DNA of 64,000 bases. Origin: Podarcis raffonei. Its lineage: Eukaryota > Chordata > Lepidosauria > Squamata > Lacertidae. Shown in pieces: positions 27,401 through 36,834 of this stretch. Within the stretch, counting starts at the first letter, position 1, and each line of letters opens with the position of its first letter. Below the pieces are notes generated by a model that worked only from the letters and a program-made list of their open reading frames with translations, was not told where the DNA came from and made no database searches. The stretch lies in assembly GCF_027172205.1 (NCBI RefSeq), contig NC_070604.1, positions 75,739,023 to 75,803,022 of the forward strand, given 5' to 3'. A program made the position numbers and the translations under genes.

Positions 27401-28714
27401 TGAGATATAATTATTTGCAGAAGCTGAAAATATGCTGAAAGTATCATGCTGCCCCCAAAGGGAATGCTATATGATATTTCAGTAAGACTAAAATCCTAAA
27501 TATACAAGCTGGAAAAGAATCCCATCAGTGGGACTTACTTCCAGTAAACAGGCTTGCAGAGGTAGATAACCATATGGGAAAGACAGCAACAAGAGAATCT
27601 ACTATGTGTATGAAAGTGAATTCCCAACACTAGAGAGACCAAGAAACAAAACTCAGGATAGGGCTATGCAGATGAACAGGCAGGTTGGGTGCTTAAAGTG
27701 GGGAGGAGGGGTTACCACCAGAAGCAAATTTATCTGGCACCCCATGGTGTCCCCCCAAAGACCCTTTAGTTTCTCCTAAGTGAACACGGCCATTCACTCC
27801 TATAGGGGAAAATAAAACCGGGGAATCCTAACAGGAATCCCACAGAAGGATCCTATGGTGGAGGGAGCGCTCTATGCCACTGCCGTAGATCCTTTGCAAA
27901 TAACGTCCACTTTTTCACACACACATACACAACTTCTTCCATGGGAACATTTGCGAGCGAAATGTAAATGTCACGGAGGGGTTGTAACGTGGATAGACCA
28001 AGGGTGGGCAGGGAACTTGTGGCCCTCCAGGTGTTGTTGGGACTCCGGCTTCCATTAGCCCCAGCCAGCTTGGCCAATGGTCAGGAATGATGGGAGCCCA
28101 ACGCCATTCGGAGGATCGCAAGTTCCCCATCCCTAGTGATGTAGTCATACGCGCAGCATCAACTCTTAGTCCCAGCAGCAGTACAGCCTATAGGCTCACG
28201 ATGAGGATGATGAAGGAACCTCGCCAGAAACCGAGCAGCTTCAGATCCAATGCGATCCTGGATACAAGAACCACTGGATTCCCCCTCCGCGGGGGCGAAA
28301 TAAACACAAAGCGAAGGAGACAGCGAAGCGGCAACTTCAAGGAAAGCGCTCCTGCCCATCAGCCTTGGAGGGGGAGGCTGGGGGCGCAGAGGCTTTTGGG
28401 AGACTCGTCTCCAAGGCAACGGCAGGGGCGGAGGCTCCTTTCGCTTCCTCAGGGATGAGCCCGGGGTCGGGGAGGCGGCCGAGGCAACAGGGCCGCTCGG
28501 TCGGTCCCTGCCGAGAGTCCTTCACAACCTGCCGTTTCTCGCCGGAGGTCGCCCGTTATTTATTTATACTCCCGCCCCGGCAGGCCGAGTCGCCTGAGAG
28601 AGGACGGCCGCCTCCTCCTGCTGCTGCTATTGCAGCCCCGCTCACCTTGAGAGACTGGGCTCCAGGCGTGGCCGGGTCGCTGTCACACACCCGCGGGGAC
28701 AGGACGGCCGCCAT
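11884..28714 (-). CDS. PHF10: PHF10 (BAF45A), PBAF chromatin-remodelling subunit, complete coding sequence
   Basis: Twelve coding exons in transcript order: 28714-28646, 26509-26403, 25655-25525, 24440-24357, 23798-23665, 23545-23396, 22252-22143, 20616-20466, 20042-19890, 13760-13652, 13411-13223, 11969-11884. They sum to 1473 bases, 490 codons plus stop, against 498 residues in human, with every phase matching and all donors GT. Residues 1-23 ([20 protein letters not shown]..) come from the CpG-island exon. A KRRR patch at about 43-46 is a likely nuclear signal. The SAY domain (supporter of activation of yellow) begins at about residue 60 ([20 protein letters not shown]) and runs to about 270, including a Lys/Glu-rich helix (about 185-215). 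An acidic stretch (DSDGDSDD) follows at about 295. Two tandem PHD fingers occupy about 369-470 ([38 protein letters not shown]). The C-terminus is the basic [13 protein letters not shown]. In mammals it joins BRG1-PBAF complexes and supports progenitor proliferation. Confidence 0.97.
15385..15625. mobile_element. mariner/pogo-type MITE in PHF10 intron 9
   Basis: Inverted ends cagtggtacctcgggtta (15385) and taacccgaggtacactg (ending 15625), flanked by TA at 15383-15384 and 15626-15627. Length 241 bases, internally repetitive (ttcaggttaagaac). TA duplication and ends beginning CAGTGGTACCTCG suggest Tigger/pogo-like relatives. Confidence 0.85.
21225..21512 (+). mobile_element. L2/CR1-like LINE 3' fragment with AAT microsatellite tail
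   Basis: The segment reads like the last coding part (cggcctgtaagatagagttgttccgcc-type text), then 'tgttagctgccctggttgtc' and 'ggggagggcggggtataata', followed by an AAT tract (about 21447-21512). Microsatellite tails of this kind mark L2/CR1 3' ends. Confidence 0.65.
24000..24133 (+). repeat. LINE 3'-tail fragment in PHF10 intron
   Basis: 'attttgtaaactgctttgta' followed by 'acataaattaataaataaac' resembles the 3' end of the LINE at 62585-62815. It is diverged. Confidence 0.35.
25647..25655 (-). promoter_or_regulatory. Tandem splice acceptor at PHF10 exon 3
   Basis: The minus strand reads tttag/ctttag/ctac, giving two AG acceptors six bases apart, both in the same phase. The first (exon from 25655) yields ..DLSFSYFP.., equal in length to human DLGFSYYP; the second (exon from 25649) would drop two residues. 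Confidence 0.5.
28003..28136. repeat. Palindromic hAT-like MITE near the PHF10 promoter
   Basis: 'gggcagggaacttgtggccc' and its complement-like partner 'cgcaagttccccatcccta' bracket 'attagccccagccagc'. It belongs to the loose family of 'ccctccag.tgtt..ggactac' palindromes seen elsewhere in the window, and is diverged. Confidence 0.4.
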
Positions 28715-28960
28715 CACCAACACCGCCGCCGCCGCCGGCCACGGACGGACTGGCGCGGCTAGAGAGGCTCTTTGTCCCCGCCCCCCTCCGGTTTTTTTCC
28801 TGGAGTCCTGCCGCTCCGAAGGACAGCGCCACCTGCCCGCCTGGAGGTGGTAGCGCAGCCGCCGTCGTGACATCAGCCTCACCCCCGTTCTCTTGGCTCT
28901 TGGGGGCGGAGCCTGTGAAGCGGATGCGCACCGTTCGCCGCCTCTGTCTTTGGTTATTGG
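28150..28960. promoter_or_regulatory. CpG island and promoter of PHF10
   Basis: Dense CpG block enclosing the PHF10 start codon (28712-28714). It contains a GCC/GCG repeat just upstream of the ATG and a second in-frame ATG upstream at 28880-28882 that is probably 5'-UTR. Open frames on the plus strand here are composition artefacts. Confidence 0.7.
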
Positions 28961-28980
28961 ACCAGGGTCCAGAGTTGAAT

Positions 28981-29043
28981 CTTAGAATCGCAGAATTGTA
29001 GAGTTGGAAGGGACCCAGAGGGTCATCTAGTCCAACCCCATAG
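28981..29043 (-). repeat. CR1-type LINE 3' end
   Basis: 'agaatcgcagaattgtagag' then 'ttggaagggacccagagg' then 'tcatctagtccaacccca' is the antisense 3' end of CR1 elements of sauropsids, including the degenerate ATTCTATG-type tail. Confidence 0.65.
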
Positions 29044-29049
29044 TTAGGA

Positions 29050-30060
29050 TCTCCCTCTCCCAATGTTTGCATTGATTTTTATTTCATTGCTTCATTAGCA
29101 CTTACAGCCCTTTTCTCCAAACTGTTGTTGATGTTGTTAGTTTGGATCCAGAAATACATGTGTACAAGCCTGGCTTGCTATGGCCCAATTCTGGTGTGGG
29201 GATTCCCTCCTTCCCTTTCTTCCACCTCCCACCCAGCCATGACCCCCACCATCTGGAAGGGGCCCCCAACTTTTGAGGGAGCTTTTTCTGGAGGACTGGC
29301 CAGGGGAGAGAAGGCGGTGCAGGAAATTCTATTTTGACAGCCCCTCATTTCTCAGGAACCTACTTATTTTATGTTGTTATATTGGACAGGTGGCAAAAAT
29401 TGGCCCTCATATCCCAGCCCAATGACAGAGATTTGCAGGAGGTATGCTGTTTTTTGTCACCAGAGTGGATGAGACACTCATGGTATCGACACAAAATTAA
29501 GCATTTAGTGCGGCTGGTCCTACAACATGGAATGCCCTCCCCATGGAAAATCTTATGTTCATATTTCTAGAGACTATTTCTAGGGTCACCAGGTATTTTG
29601 ATGTGGTTAGGCAGGTCCTTAGGATTTTATATTTGCTGTATATAATTTAGATGTATATAAACATTTGTATAAACATATTTTTAAAATGACATATTCCTAT
29701 GCATAACTCTTGACATACTTCCATGTTACTTTGTTGCATCAAAAGCAACAAAAAGTATTTTGGCACCTTAAATCTATGAAATGTTTTCTAGCATAAGCCT
29801 AGAAACCAATATTAGTTAAATATGTCACTAATTTGGCACCAGTTCAGACTCCTTGTGTACTATAGTGGTTTGCACCGTATGGGTGCATGGGATAGTTACA
29901 GCCATTTCTCACGACAAGGTGCACAATAAAGCAAATGAAGAACATAAATAGGGTTTTTTTAATTGAAAAATGTATACAAACCATGCAAAAGGAGTCAGCA
30001 TAAAAAGTGCACAACTAGAATCAAGTTTTGTAACTGTTTTCTGAAAAGGCTCGGCAAGCA
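29050..30060. other. Intergenic stretch between PHF10 and TCTE3
   Basis: No conserved coding signal. The part around 29440-29580 faintly recalls a LINE C-terminus but is too decayed to assign. Confidence 0.4.
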
Positions 30061-30069
30061 GCAAAGAAT

Positions 30070-30560
30070 TCTGTTGTGAGTTTGGGGTCTGCATGATGCC
30101 TGAGTCCCAACTAATTTTGGGGTTCCCAGATCCAGCAAGGGGTAAAATCTAATGGAGGATTCCATGGTTGAACTGGGCAGGAAGTTCCTTTGTGAGAGAA
30201 TGGCCATAGTCGCCACTTAAGGACCACCATTAGTATAACAAAAGAAGTGATTGTGCCCTCTGGGCAAATGGGGGGGCCTTTCCCCCTCTTCACCTGGCTT
30301 GTACTTAGAAGGACAGTAACCAGGGTAGTTGTTTGTGAGCTGAGAGCTAGGAGCAGGCAGGAGAGAGACAGCCATGCTTGATTTCTGCTGGAAGCCAAGG
30401 CTGTGACTGGGAGAAGCAAGACCTTTTTGGGTGTAAAAGCTGTGAGCCCCTCCATCTTAGGCTCAGGTTGTATATATGTGTAAATAAACTATATATCATA
30501 AAGACACCACAGTGTGCGCTGTCTCTCATGCCAAGGAAACCAAACCCTGAGTAAGTGCCT
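30070..30560 (-). mobile_element. Possible solo-LTR fossil
   Basis: A non-coding block whose plus strand ends in 'gtatatatgtgtaaataaac' followed by 'tgtctctcatgcc', a polyadenylation-signal arrangement like that in the LTR-like block at 39280. Ends and target duplication could not be fixed; strand is uncertain (the AATAAA reads on the plus strand). It is a broken remnant, and the family was not identified. Confidence 0.25.
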
Positions 30561-30783
30561 GGAACCCCTGGAAAGTTGTACTACTCAAGAGATTGGGGTG
30601 ACATGCAACAATACTATTAGTATCCAGGTTGTTGTAACACCCTCCTGTGAATTAAAGTCACTCAAACAGCATGTCTGGGGGGCGGGGGAATAACCAATAT
30701 GACATTTATTTGAGCAAAATATAGCATATGATTGTATAGAGCCACAGGAGTGTTCTCTTATTAAAGTGGTTGTTTGTGATAGG

Positions 30784-33700
30784 TCACTCATAATAGCAAG
30801 CAATGATCAGAGCTATTATAACAAAATCCTCAGTTTCATGTTGAGCTTGAACCCAGGTGTCCCTTGCAACATCCCAGACCCATCTGCTGGCAATCTAGAG
30901 TGGGGAAAAGAGAAAACAACTGACCAATTAGCTCAACAAAAAATTTGAAAACAAATACCTTTCTTATAGCAGGAGATCTTGCACAAAGGATCAACTCCTT
31001 TACTGACTTTTTTAAAAAAACAAAATGATCTGTGAATTACAAGCACCACCATTTCAGAAGGGATCTTCAATAATTTCACCTGCAGATAGGCATTAATATG
31101 CATTTCCAAAATCAAGCTAAAGTAGCTTTAATAGCCCAAACAATCTTAAATTCTGATCACAGATTCATGGAATTATTTTGCAACATGCACTCAAAATACA
31201 CGAATCTCTTGGTTTCCATATACAATCATTTGCCCTAATGGGCCTTACATTAACTGGAAGAATTGATCCAATGTGCACCTCTGGCTCATAGCTTCTGCTG
31301 TAACAAATTAGATAAAGGAAAGGGCACATATCGCACAGTTACTTTAGGGTAATTTAGAAAAACGCAGGGGAAAGGCACACTGATATAAGTTTATGGAAAG
31401 AGTAACAGTACAGAGAGTGGATGTGGGTCACAGCCACACCATGCATTTAGATCATATCACTTCCCCCAAAGAATCCTGGGAACTGTGGTTTATCTCTGCA
31501 GGAAACCATGTGTATGGTGTGGATGTGACCATGCAGATGTTTTCATCCAGCAACGTGGAAGTATTTTTCCATATAGCATGTAATGAATGGCATTTATTTC
31601 TAGAATCGCTACAAGATGTGGGGATGGCTTAAAAATATATACAATACAAATTCCTGGGGGCTACTAATGAGCAAGCAGCAGAGACTGGCCCCCATCTGAA
31701 TGCAAACTCCCAGATACATCTAGCTAGCTCCTATTGGAAACTAGATGGGCTTTACTAATCTAGTAAAGTAATATTTCTATATAACTAGAGCATATCAACA
31801 GGTGATCTGTTTTAAATGTTTTAGGTGGGTTTTTTATGTGTATGTGATGCAAACCACCTTGATTCTTTTGGTGAAATGGTGGCAATTTTATAAAAACATG
31901 TATTTTTATTAAAAAAAAAAACCCACTTATTTTTATTGTTTATTTCTTTACAAACCACACATTCATATAGAATATTACAAGGTGGCCTGCAAACCAAAAA
32001 CCACAGTATTTCAATATAAATGCCAAGCACATCAGTAAGAGCTGGTTGGCAACGAGCCTTGGGTTTGAAAGGCCTGTCTGAATTAGACAATTTTTAGAAG
32101 ACATCTACAAGCAAGCAAAAATGACTCCTGCCGAACCTCTATTGGCAAGAGCCCCACAAGGCAGAGCCTGCTGCACGAAAGGCTGAGCGCCTGGTAAAAG
32201 CCATCGGGGCATTGGGGGGGGGGAGGAACACCAAAGGTGATCAGAATAGTAAAGGTAAAGGGACCCCTGACCATTAGCTCCAGTCGTGCCCGACTCTGGG
32301 GTTGCGGCACTCATCTCGCTTTATTGGCCGAGGGAGCCGGCGTACAGCTTCCGGGTCATGTGGCCAGCATGAGTAAGCCACTTCTGGCGAACCAGAGCAG
32401 CACACGGAAACGCCGTTTACCTTCCCGCCGGAGCAGTACCTATTTATCTACTTGCTCTTTGACATGCTTTCGAACTGCTAGGTGGACAGGAGCAGGGACC
32501 GAGCAACGGGAGCTCACCCCGTCGCGGGGATTCGAACCGCCAACCTTCTGATCGGCAAGTCCTAGGCTCTGTGGTTTAACCCACAGCGCCACCCGTGTCC
32601 ATGGGGGGGGGGAGGAACACCAAAGGTGATCAGAATACCTGAGCAATTAAGTGGGGAGCATAAGGAGACAGGTGGTCCTGATGAGCTCTCGTCTGAGATG
32701 CACTATTTGACACAGCTACGGTGCAGAGCAATGAAGGATTTCTTAAGCAGTTAGGTTTTGGGAGGGGGTTGTAACAAGTGTATTTCTTTACTCACATTTA
32801 CTGACTGACCAGTCTTTTCCACAAGAAATACTTGGACCACATACTTGTAACGGTCATAGTTCAAATCCTTGACAGCTGCTAATAAATCTTCTGTGAGGTT
32901 TATACATATCGTGGAGCCATTCTGACCAGCATATTTAAAATCTTGAAGTTTGCTCTATTGAGAATTAAACACAGAGTTGCTGGTATTCATATAATAAACA
33001 TCTCTGTTGAAATTTTACACTCACTTTAACAAATATATATAACGATAGTTCTCCTGCTAATGAATTTTACAATTTTTGTAATATTCATAAGTGAACACTC
33101 ACACCCTAAATCTTGTACGTTTTTGCAAACACAGTATTCAAATATTTTGTTTAGCTCAGTCAGTGAAACTACCTTAAGCAAAGTGTTCTTCCTAGAAGGT
33201 GTACTTCAGATTTTTATGCACAAAGACTTTTATTTTAAATGGAAAAGTCCACTACCTCCTCCTGCACCCTTCCAGGTATTAAGATTAACAGAAGGAACTC
33301 TCTTGGTAGTTCCACAGCCCTCAGAAGTTCTGGTGGTGGTGGCCCAGAAGAGGGCATTTTGTAACCTGCCCTGGTTTTCAAATTCATGTACATATTCTCT
33401 TTGAGTACAAAAGTTGTACATAAACCAAGACAATTTGAATTGTTCCTTAAAATCAAAATGCATCATATTAACATATAATAAAAAAACTGAGACAGATACC
33501 TTTACTATAGCAAACAATAGTCTGTTATAAACCATTTTGCATGGTCAAATAAATTTTGAGGCATTGAGCAACTGCTAGTAGTGAGTTTGTATAAAGTTTA
33601 GAAGCAGAACTAGTGCGCCATAACAAATCTTAACTCTACCTTTAAGATCTCTTCAGCTTTCTTCCTTATTACGTGAGCCTCACATTTTCTATAGGGTTCC

Positions 33701-34789
33701 ATTCTGTATGTGTTCGCATATTTTGGTCTTGCAAAACTAGCCTTGAACGCCAAGAGCTCATTTCTTGTCATATCTGTAATAGACTCATCATCCGGGTCCA
33801 AACCTGGAATCTCATGGCTTGAAGCTCTGTGTCTCCCAATCTGTGAAGGCTGGAATACCCCCATAATTAATTTAGGAATCACATTATCACACTTTTAGGC
33901 TTCAAAATAATAATAATAAAGTTATAAGCATTATCAAATAATAAGGCAAGGTAACAAAATTGTCCATTTGGCATTCACTGACAACTCTTAACTTCTTAGC
34001 GAAAGTTTATCTTCATATTTATCCACAGTTTCCAACACTGAAATCAAAGGGTAGCTTTGTTTGTAGCAGGCAGAGGTAGACTCAGGCTGCATACACACCC
34101 AGACCCTCCAAGTGTCCCTAATTTGTCAGGGACAGTCGTGTATTGACAGAAGCCATTTCAGTTTCTGATTTGATCCCAGAATGACCCGCTTTTCCTTGTT
34201 GGTTTTTAGTCGTTTAGTCGTGTCTGACTCTTCGTGACCCCATGGACCAGAACACGCCAGGCACTCCTGTCTTCCACTGCCTCCCGCAGTTTGGTCAAAC
34301 CCATCAGAGAAATGTTGGAGGGTATGGAGTTATCCAACCCCCGAGCCATCTAAAGGCAACCGTGTATAGGGAAGCTGCACAACGTTGCATGGAAGACAGA
34401 ACCTGTGGCGTCTCAATACTGCTAGCTAGCATCTCACTAGCTCCACAATAAACACGTGTTAGCGTGTGGGTCGATCAGGACTCAAATCACCACTTAGCCA
34501 TGAAGCTCACTGGGTGATCTCAGGGCTTAGAGGAGAACTATGTACGAAAAGTGAGATCAATCGATGAATCAATGCAATCAATAAATATGGCAGTAGGGAA
34601 AGTGCAGGGAAAGCTCATTGTGCAGAGCAGGGGAGAACGTTCTGCCCGGGAAGGCTCAACCAATCAAGTGCATGCGTAATTTGGACAGCCGCGCTCCCCG
34701 CCGCTTACCCGACTCAGTTCACTATGCTTCCTCGACGCCCCCGAGTGGTGAGAAGGGGTACTACTCAGCCTTTTCCTGTTTTTGTCCAT
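30784..34789 (-). CDS. TCTE3: TCTE3/DYNLT2, Tctex1-family dynein light chain, complete coding sequence
   Basis: Four coding exons in transcript order: 34789-34709 (27 codons, [17 protein letters not shown]..), 33849-33640 (70), 32954-32796 (53), 30894-30784 (36 plus stop). All introns are phase 0 with GT-AG ends. The protein has 186 residues; human TCTE3 has 198. After a low-complexity N-terminus, the [12 protein letters not shown] segment (about residues 74-85) starts the Tctex1 fold; [56 protein letters not shown] and the final [11 protein letters not shown] are characteristic. Tctex1 light chains dimerise and bind dynein intermediate chains; TCTE3 is enriched in testis and linked to sperm flagellar outer-arm dynein. 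The start codon has a G at -3 and G at +4 and lies 162 bases from the ERMARD ATG in opposite orientation, so the two genes probably share a promoter. The name rests partly on synteny; within the family DYNLT2B would be the alternative. Confidence 0.93.
31426..31530. repeat. Palindromic MITE, 'GGTCACATCCACACCAT' family
   Basis: Ends ggtcacagccacaccatgc and gtatggtgtggatgtgacc are inverted copies. The core 'cccccaaagaatcctgggaa' is shared with 45940-46057 and 49616-49705. Confidence 0.6.
32249..32600 (-). mobile_element. Sauria-type tRNA-derived SINE, antisense, in TCTE3 intron 3
   Basis: Read on the minus strand it begins with a tRNA-like head (gggtggcgctgtgggttaaa.., B box ggttcgaatcc), then the body 'agtagataaataggtactgc' and a 3' end in cctttacctttac. 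Perfect 36-base duplications flank it (32213-32248 and 32602-32637). Open frames across it are not genes. Confidence 0.9.
34203..34308 (+). repeat. BovB/RTE-related LINE fragment
   Basis: 'tagtcgtgtctgactcttcg' and 'tgaccccatggaccagaaca' continue into 'cgccaggcactcctgtcttc', the widely known BovB-related sequence shared by squamates and ruminants. Confidence 0.7.
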
Positions 34790-34951
34790 GGCTTTGTCCG
34801 TATTCGCTCAGGCAAAACGGGGCGGGGCGAAGGGCGGCAGCCGCTCACAAGCTCTCCGACCAAACCGCCTGATAGGACGAGCGTTGCTCGAAGGGTTTCC
34901 CTTTCCTCGGTGACGTCACCAACCGCGACAGAAGCGACCGGGAGCTAAGGA
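34790..34951. promoter_or_regulatory. Bidirectional promoter of TCTE3 and ERMARD
   Basis: The two start codons (34789 minus, 34952 plus) are head to head across 162 bases in a CpG-rich region (about 34620-35060). The interval holds GGGGCGGGGC (near 34820) and a perfect CRE. No TATA box is evident. Confidence 0.75.
34911..34918. promoter_or_regulatory. CRE (CREB/CREM/ATF site)
   Basis: Perfect palindrome tgacgtca within tcggtgacgtcaccaac, 34 bases upstream of the ERMARD ATG. A testis CREM input into TCTE3 is an inference. Confidence 0.6.
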
Positions 34952-36791
34952 ATGGAGGTAAGTGTGTAGAGCTAGAAAGTGAAGAGTCGTACCCTCCGTC
35001 CGGGAAGAGAGCACAAGGGCGGGAGGGCGGATATTTAACTCGCGTTCCCCTTGCTGCAACCTGTAGCGCTCAACCTGAGGGGCGAGGGTGTATATGGCTG
35101 CCTCTGCCTGCAGAGTTGCTTTCTTCTGACAGGTGTGGAGATAGTAGCATAGTGGTTGTTCACACATACACCAAGCACAGACTCCTGCAAAGTAGGGGCC
35201 ATAATACTGGGCTGCACTGCAGGGCTGATGTAAGCCAGGGTTACAAATGCGGCTCACCGCATTTCCAGGGCTGGACTTTTAATGCATGCTCACGTTATGC
35301 AAAATGCGTCTGCATCTTGTAAGGTCCAGTCGCGGAGGACTCTGAGGTTGCGGTGTTCATCTCGCTTTACTGGCCGAGGGAGCTGGCGTTTGTCCACAGA
35401 TAGCTTTCCGGGTCACGTGGCCAGCATGACTAAGCCGCTTCTGGTGAACCAGAGAAGCATGGAAACACTGTTTACCTTCCTGCCGGAGCAGTACCTATTT
35501 ATCTACTTGTACTTTGACGTGTTTTCGAACTGCTAGGTTGGCAGGAGCAGGGACCGAGCAACGGGAGCGTCACACTGACTGACTGACTGCAGTTCTTAAA
35601 CTGTCTTAAGCTGACTGCAGTTCTTAATCCAGTCTCTAGTCAAGTTGTGAACAATGGCATAGGGTAAAGAGATCTTGGCTCCATCAACACCGGCTGCTGC
35701 GTACACAGACAGAAATGAATTGGAACAGCCGGTGGGAAGAGCTGTAAAACAAACCAGGGAGAATGGCAACTCCACTGTGCTCTAAGGTGGTCATATGAAT
35801 ACACAGTTGGTACAGTCAAACCTCAGTTGTCAAACGTAATCCGTTCTGGAAGCCTGTTTGGCTTCCGAAATGTTTGACAACCAAGGCGCAGCTTCTGATT
35901 GGCTGCAGGAGCTTCCTGCACTCAAGCGGGAGCCATGTTGGATGTTTGGCTTCCGAAAAATGTTCAAAAACGGGAACACTTCTGGGTTTTTGGCGTTCAG
36001 GAGCCGAAACATTCCCAAACAGAGGCATTCAGGAGCTGAGGTTTGACAGTACATAAATGTGGTATAAAGTAGGATAGCCAACCTTTGGCCCGTCATATAT
36101 TGCTGGACTACAACTCTCATCATCTTTGACTACTTGCCATGCTGGCTGAGGCTGATGGGAGCTGGGATGCAACAATATCAGGAGGACCGCAGATTAGCCA
36201 CCCCTGAAGGCAGCAATTTTGGCCATGTGCCACATTTTAAAAACATATTTACAATACTGATGTTATACAGTGTGTTGTAGCTGTGCCTTTTGTGGGTCTA
36301 TTTAAGAGAGTACTACAGTAGTTGTGTTGTTTTATACTATTTTCATTATTTTTCACTTCTCATTTCAGATGCTGCTAGTTGATCCAGTCTCCACTTGTCT
36401 TTCCCCTGCGGTGCACTATATGGTTTGTGAAGCTGGATTTGAGATAAAAGCAAACCTTTCTATTAGTAGCATTGTGTCCGACAAAGGCGAGATACACTGG
36501 AGAACAATCACAGAACGCATACAGTATGGAGAACCAGGTATGTGTTAAAATGGTGTGTGGATTGGTTAGCTAAGGTTGCAATTCCTAAGTACAGTTTTGT
36601 GATGTAGGCCTCATTAGACACAGTGAGACTTACTTTTGAATTAAACATATGCAGAGGATTGCACTGCAAATCCTAGAGCTTGTCTACATGTTTTCAGGCA
36701 ATCATTTTGAGCTAATTTAATGGAATTAAGGGTTAATATAACCATAGCAAACAAATATGTCCTCCTTTTACACAGGCGCTGTTTTAGAAAG

Positions 36792-36834
<43 letters not shown>

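Noticed and set aside
30111-30455. 114-codon minus-strand open frame
   Set aside because: Lies in the LTR-like block; no protein family likeness.
31821-32090. Minus-strand frame considered as the last TCTE3 exon (..VLGIYIEIL..)
   Set aside because: The exon at 30784-30894 has the correct phase, the IASRWVWD motif and a proper stop.
32237-32551. Open frame repeated in similar form near 46210, 50432 and 61498
   Set aside because: Translation of the Sauria-type SINE; repeated copies, not a gene family.
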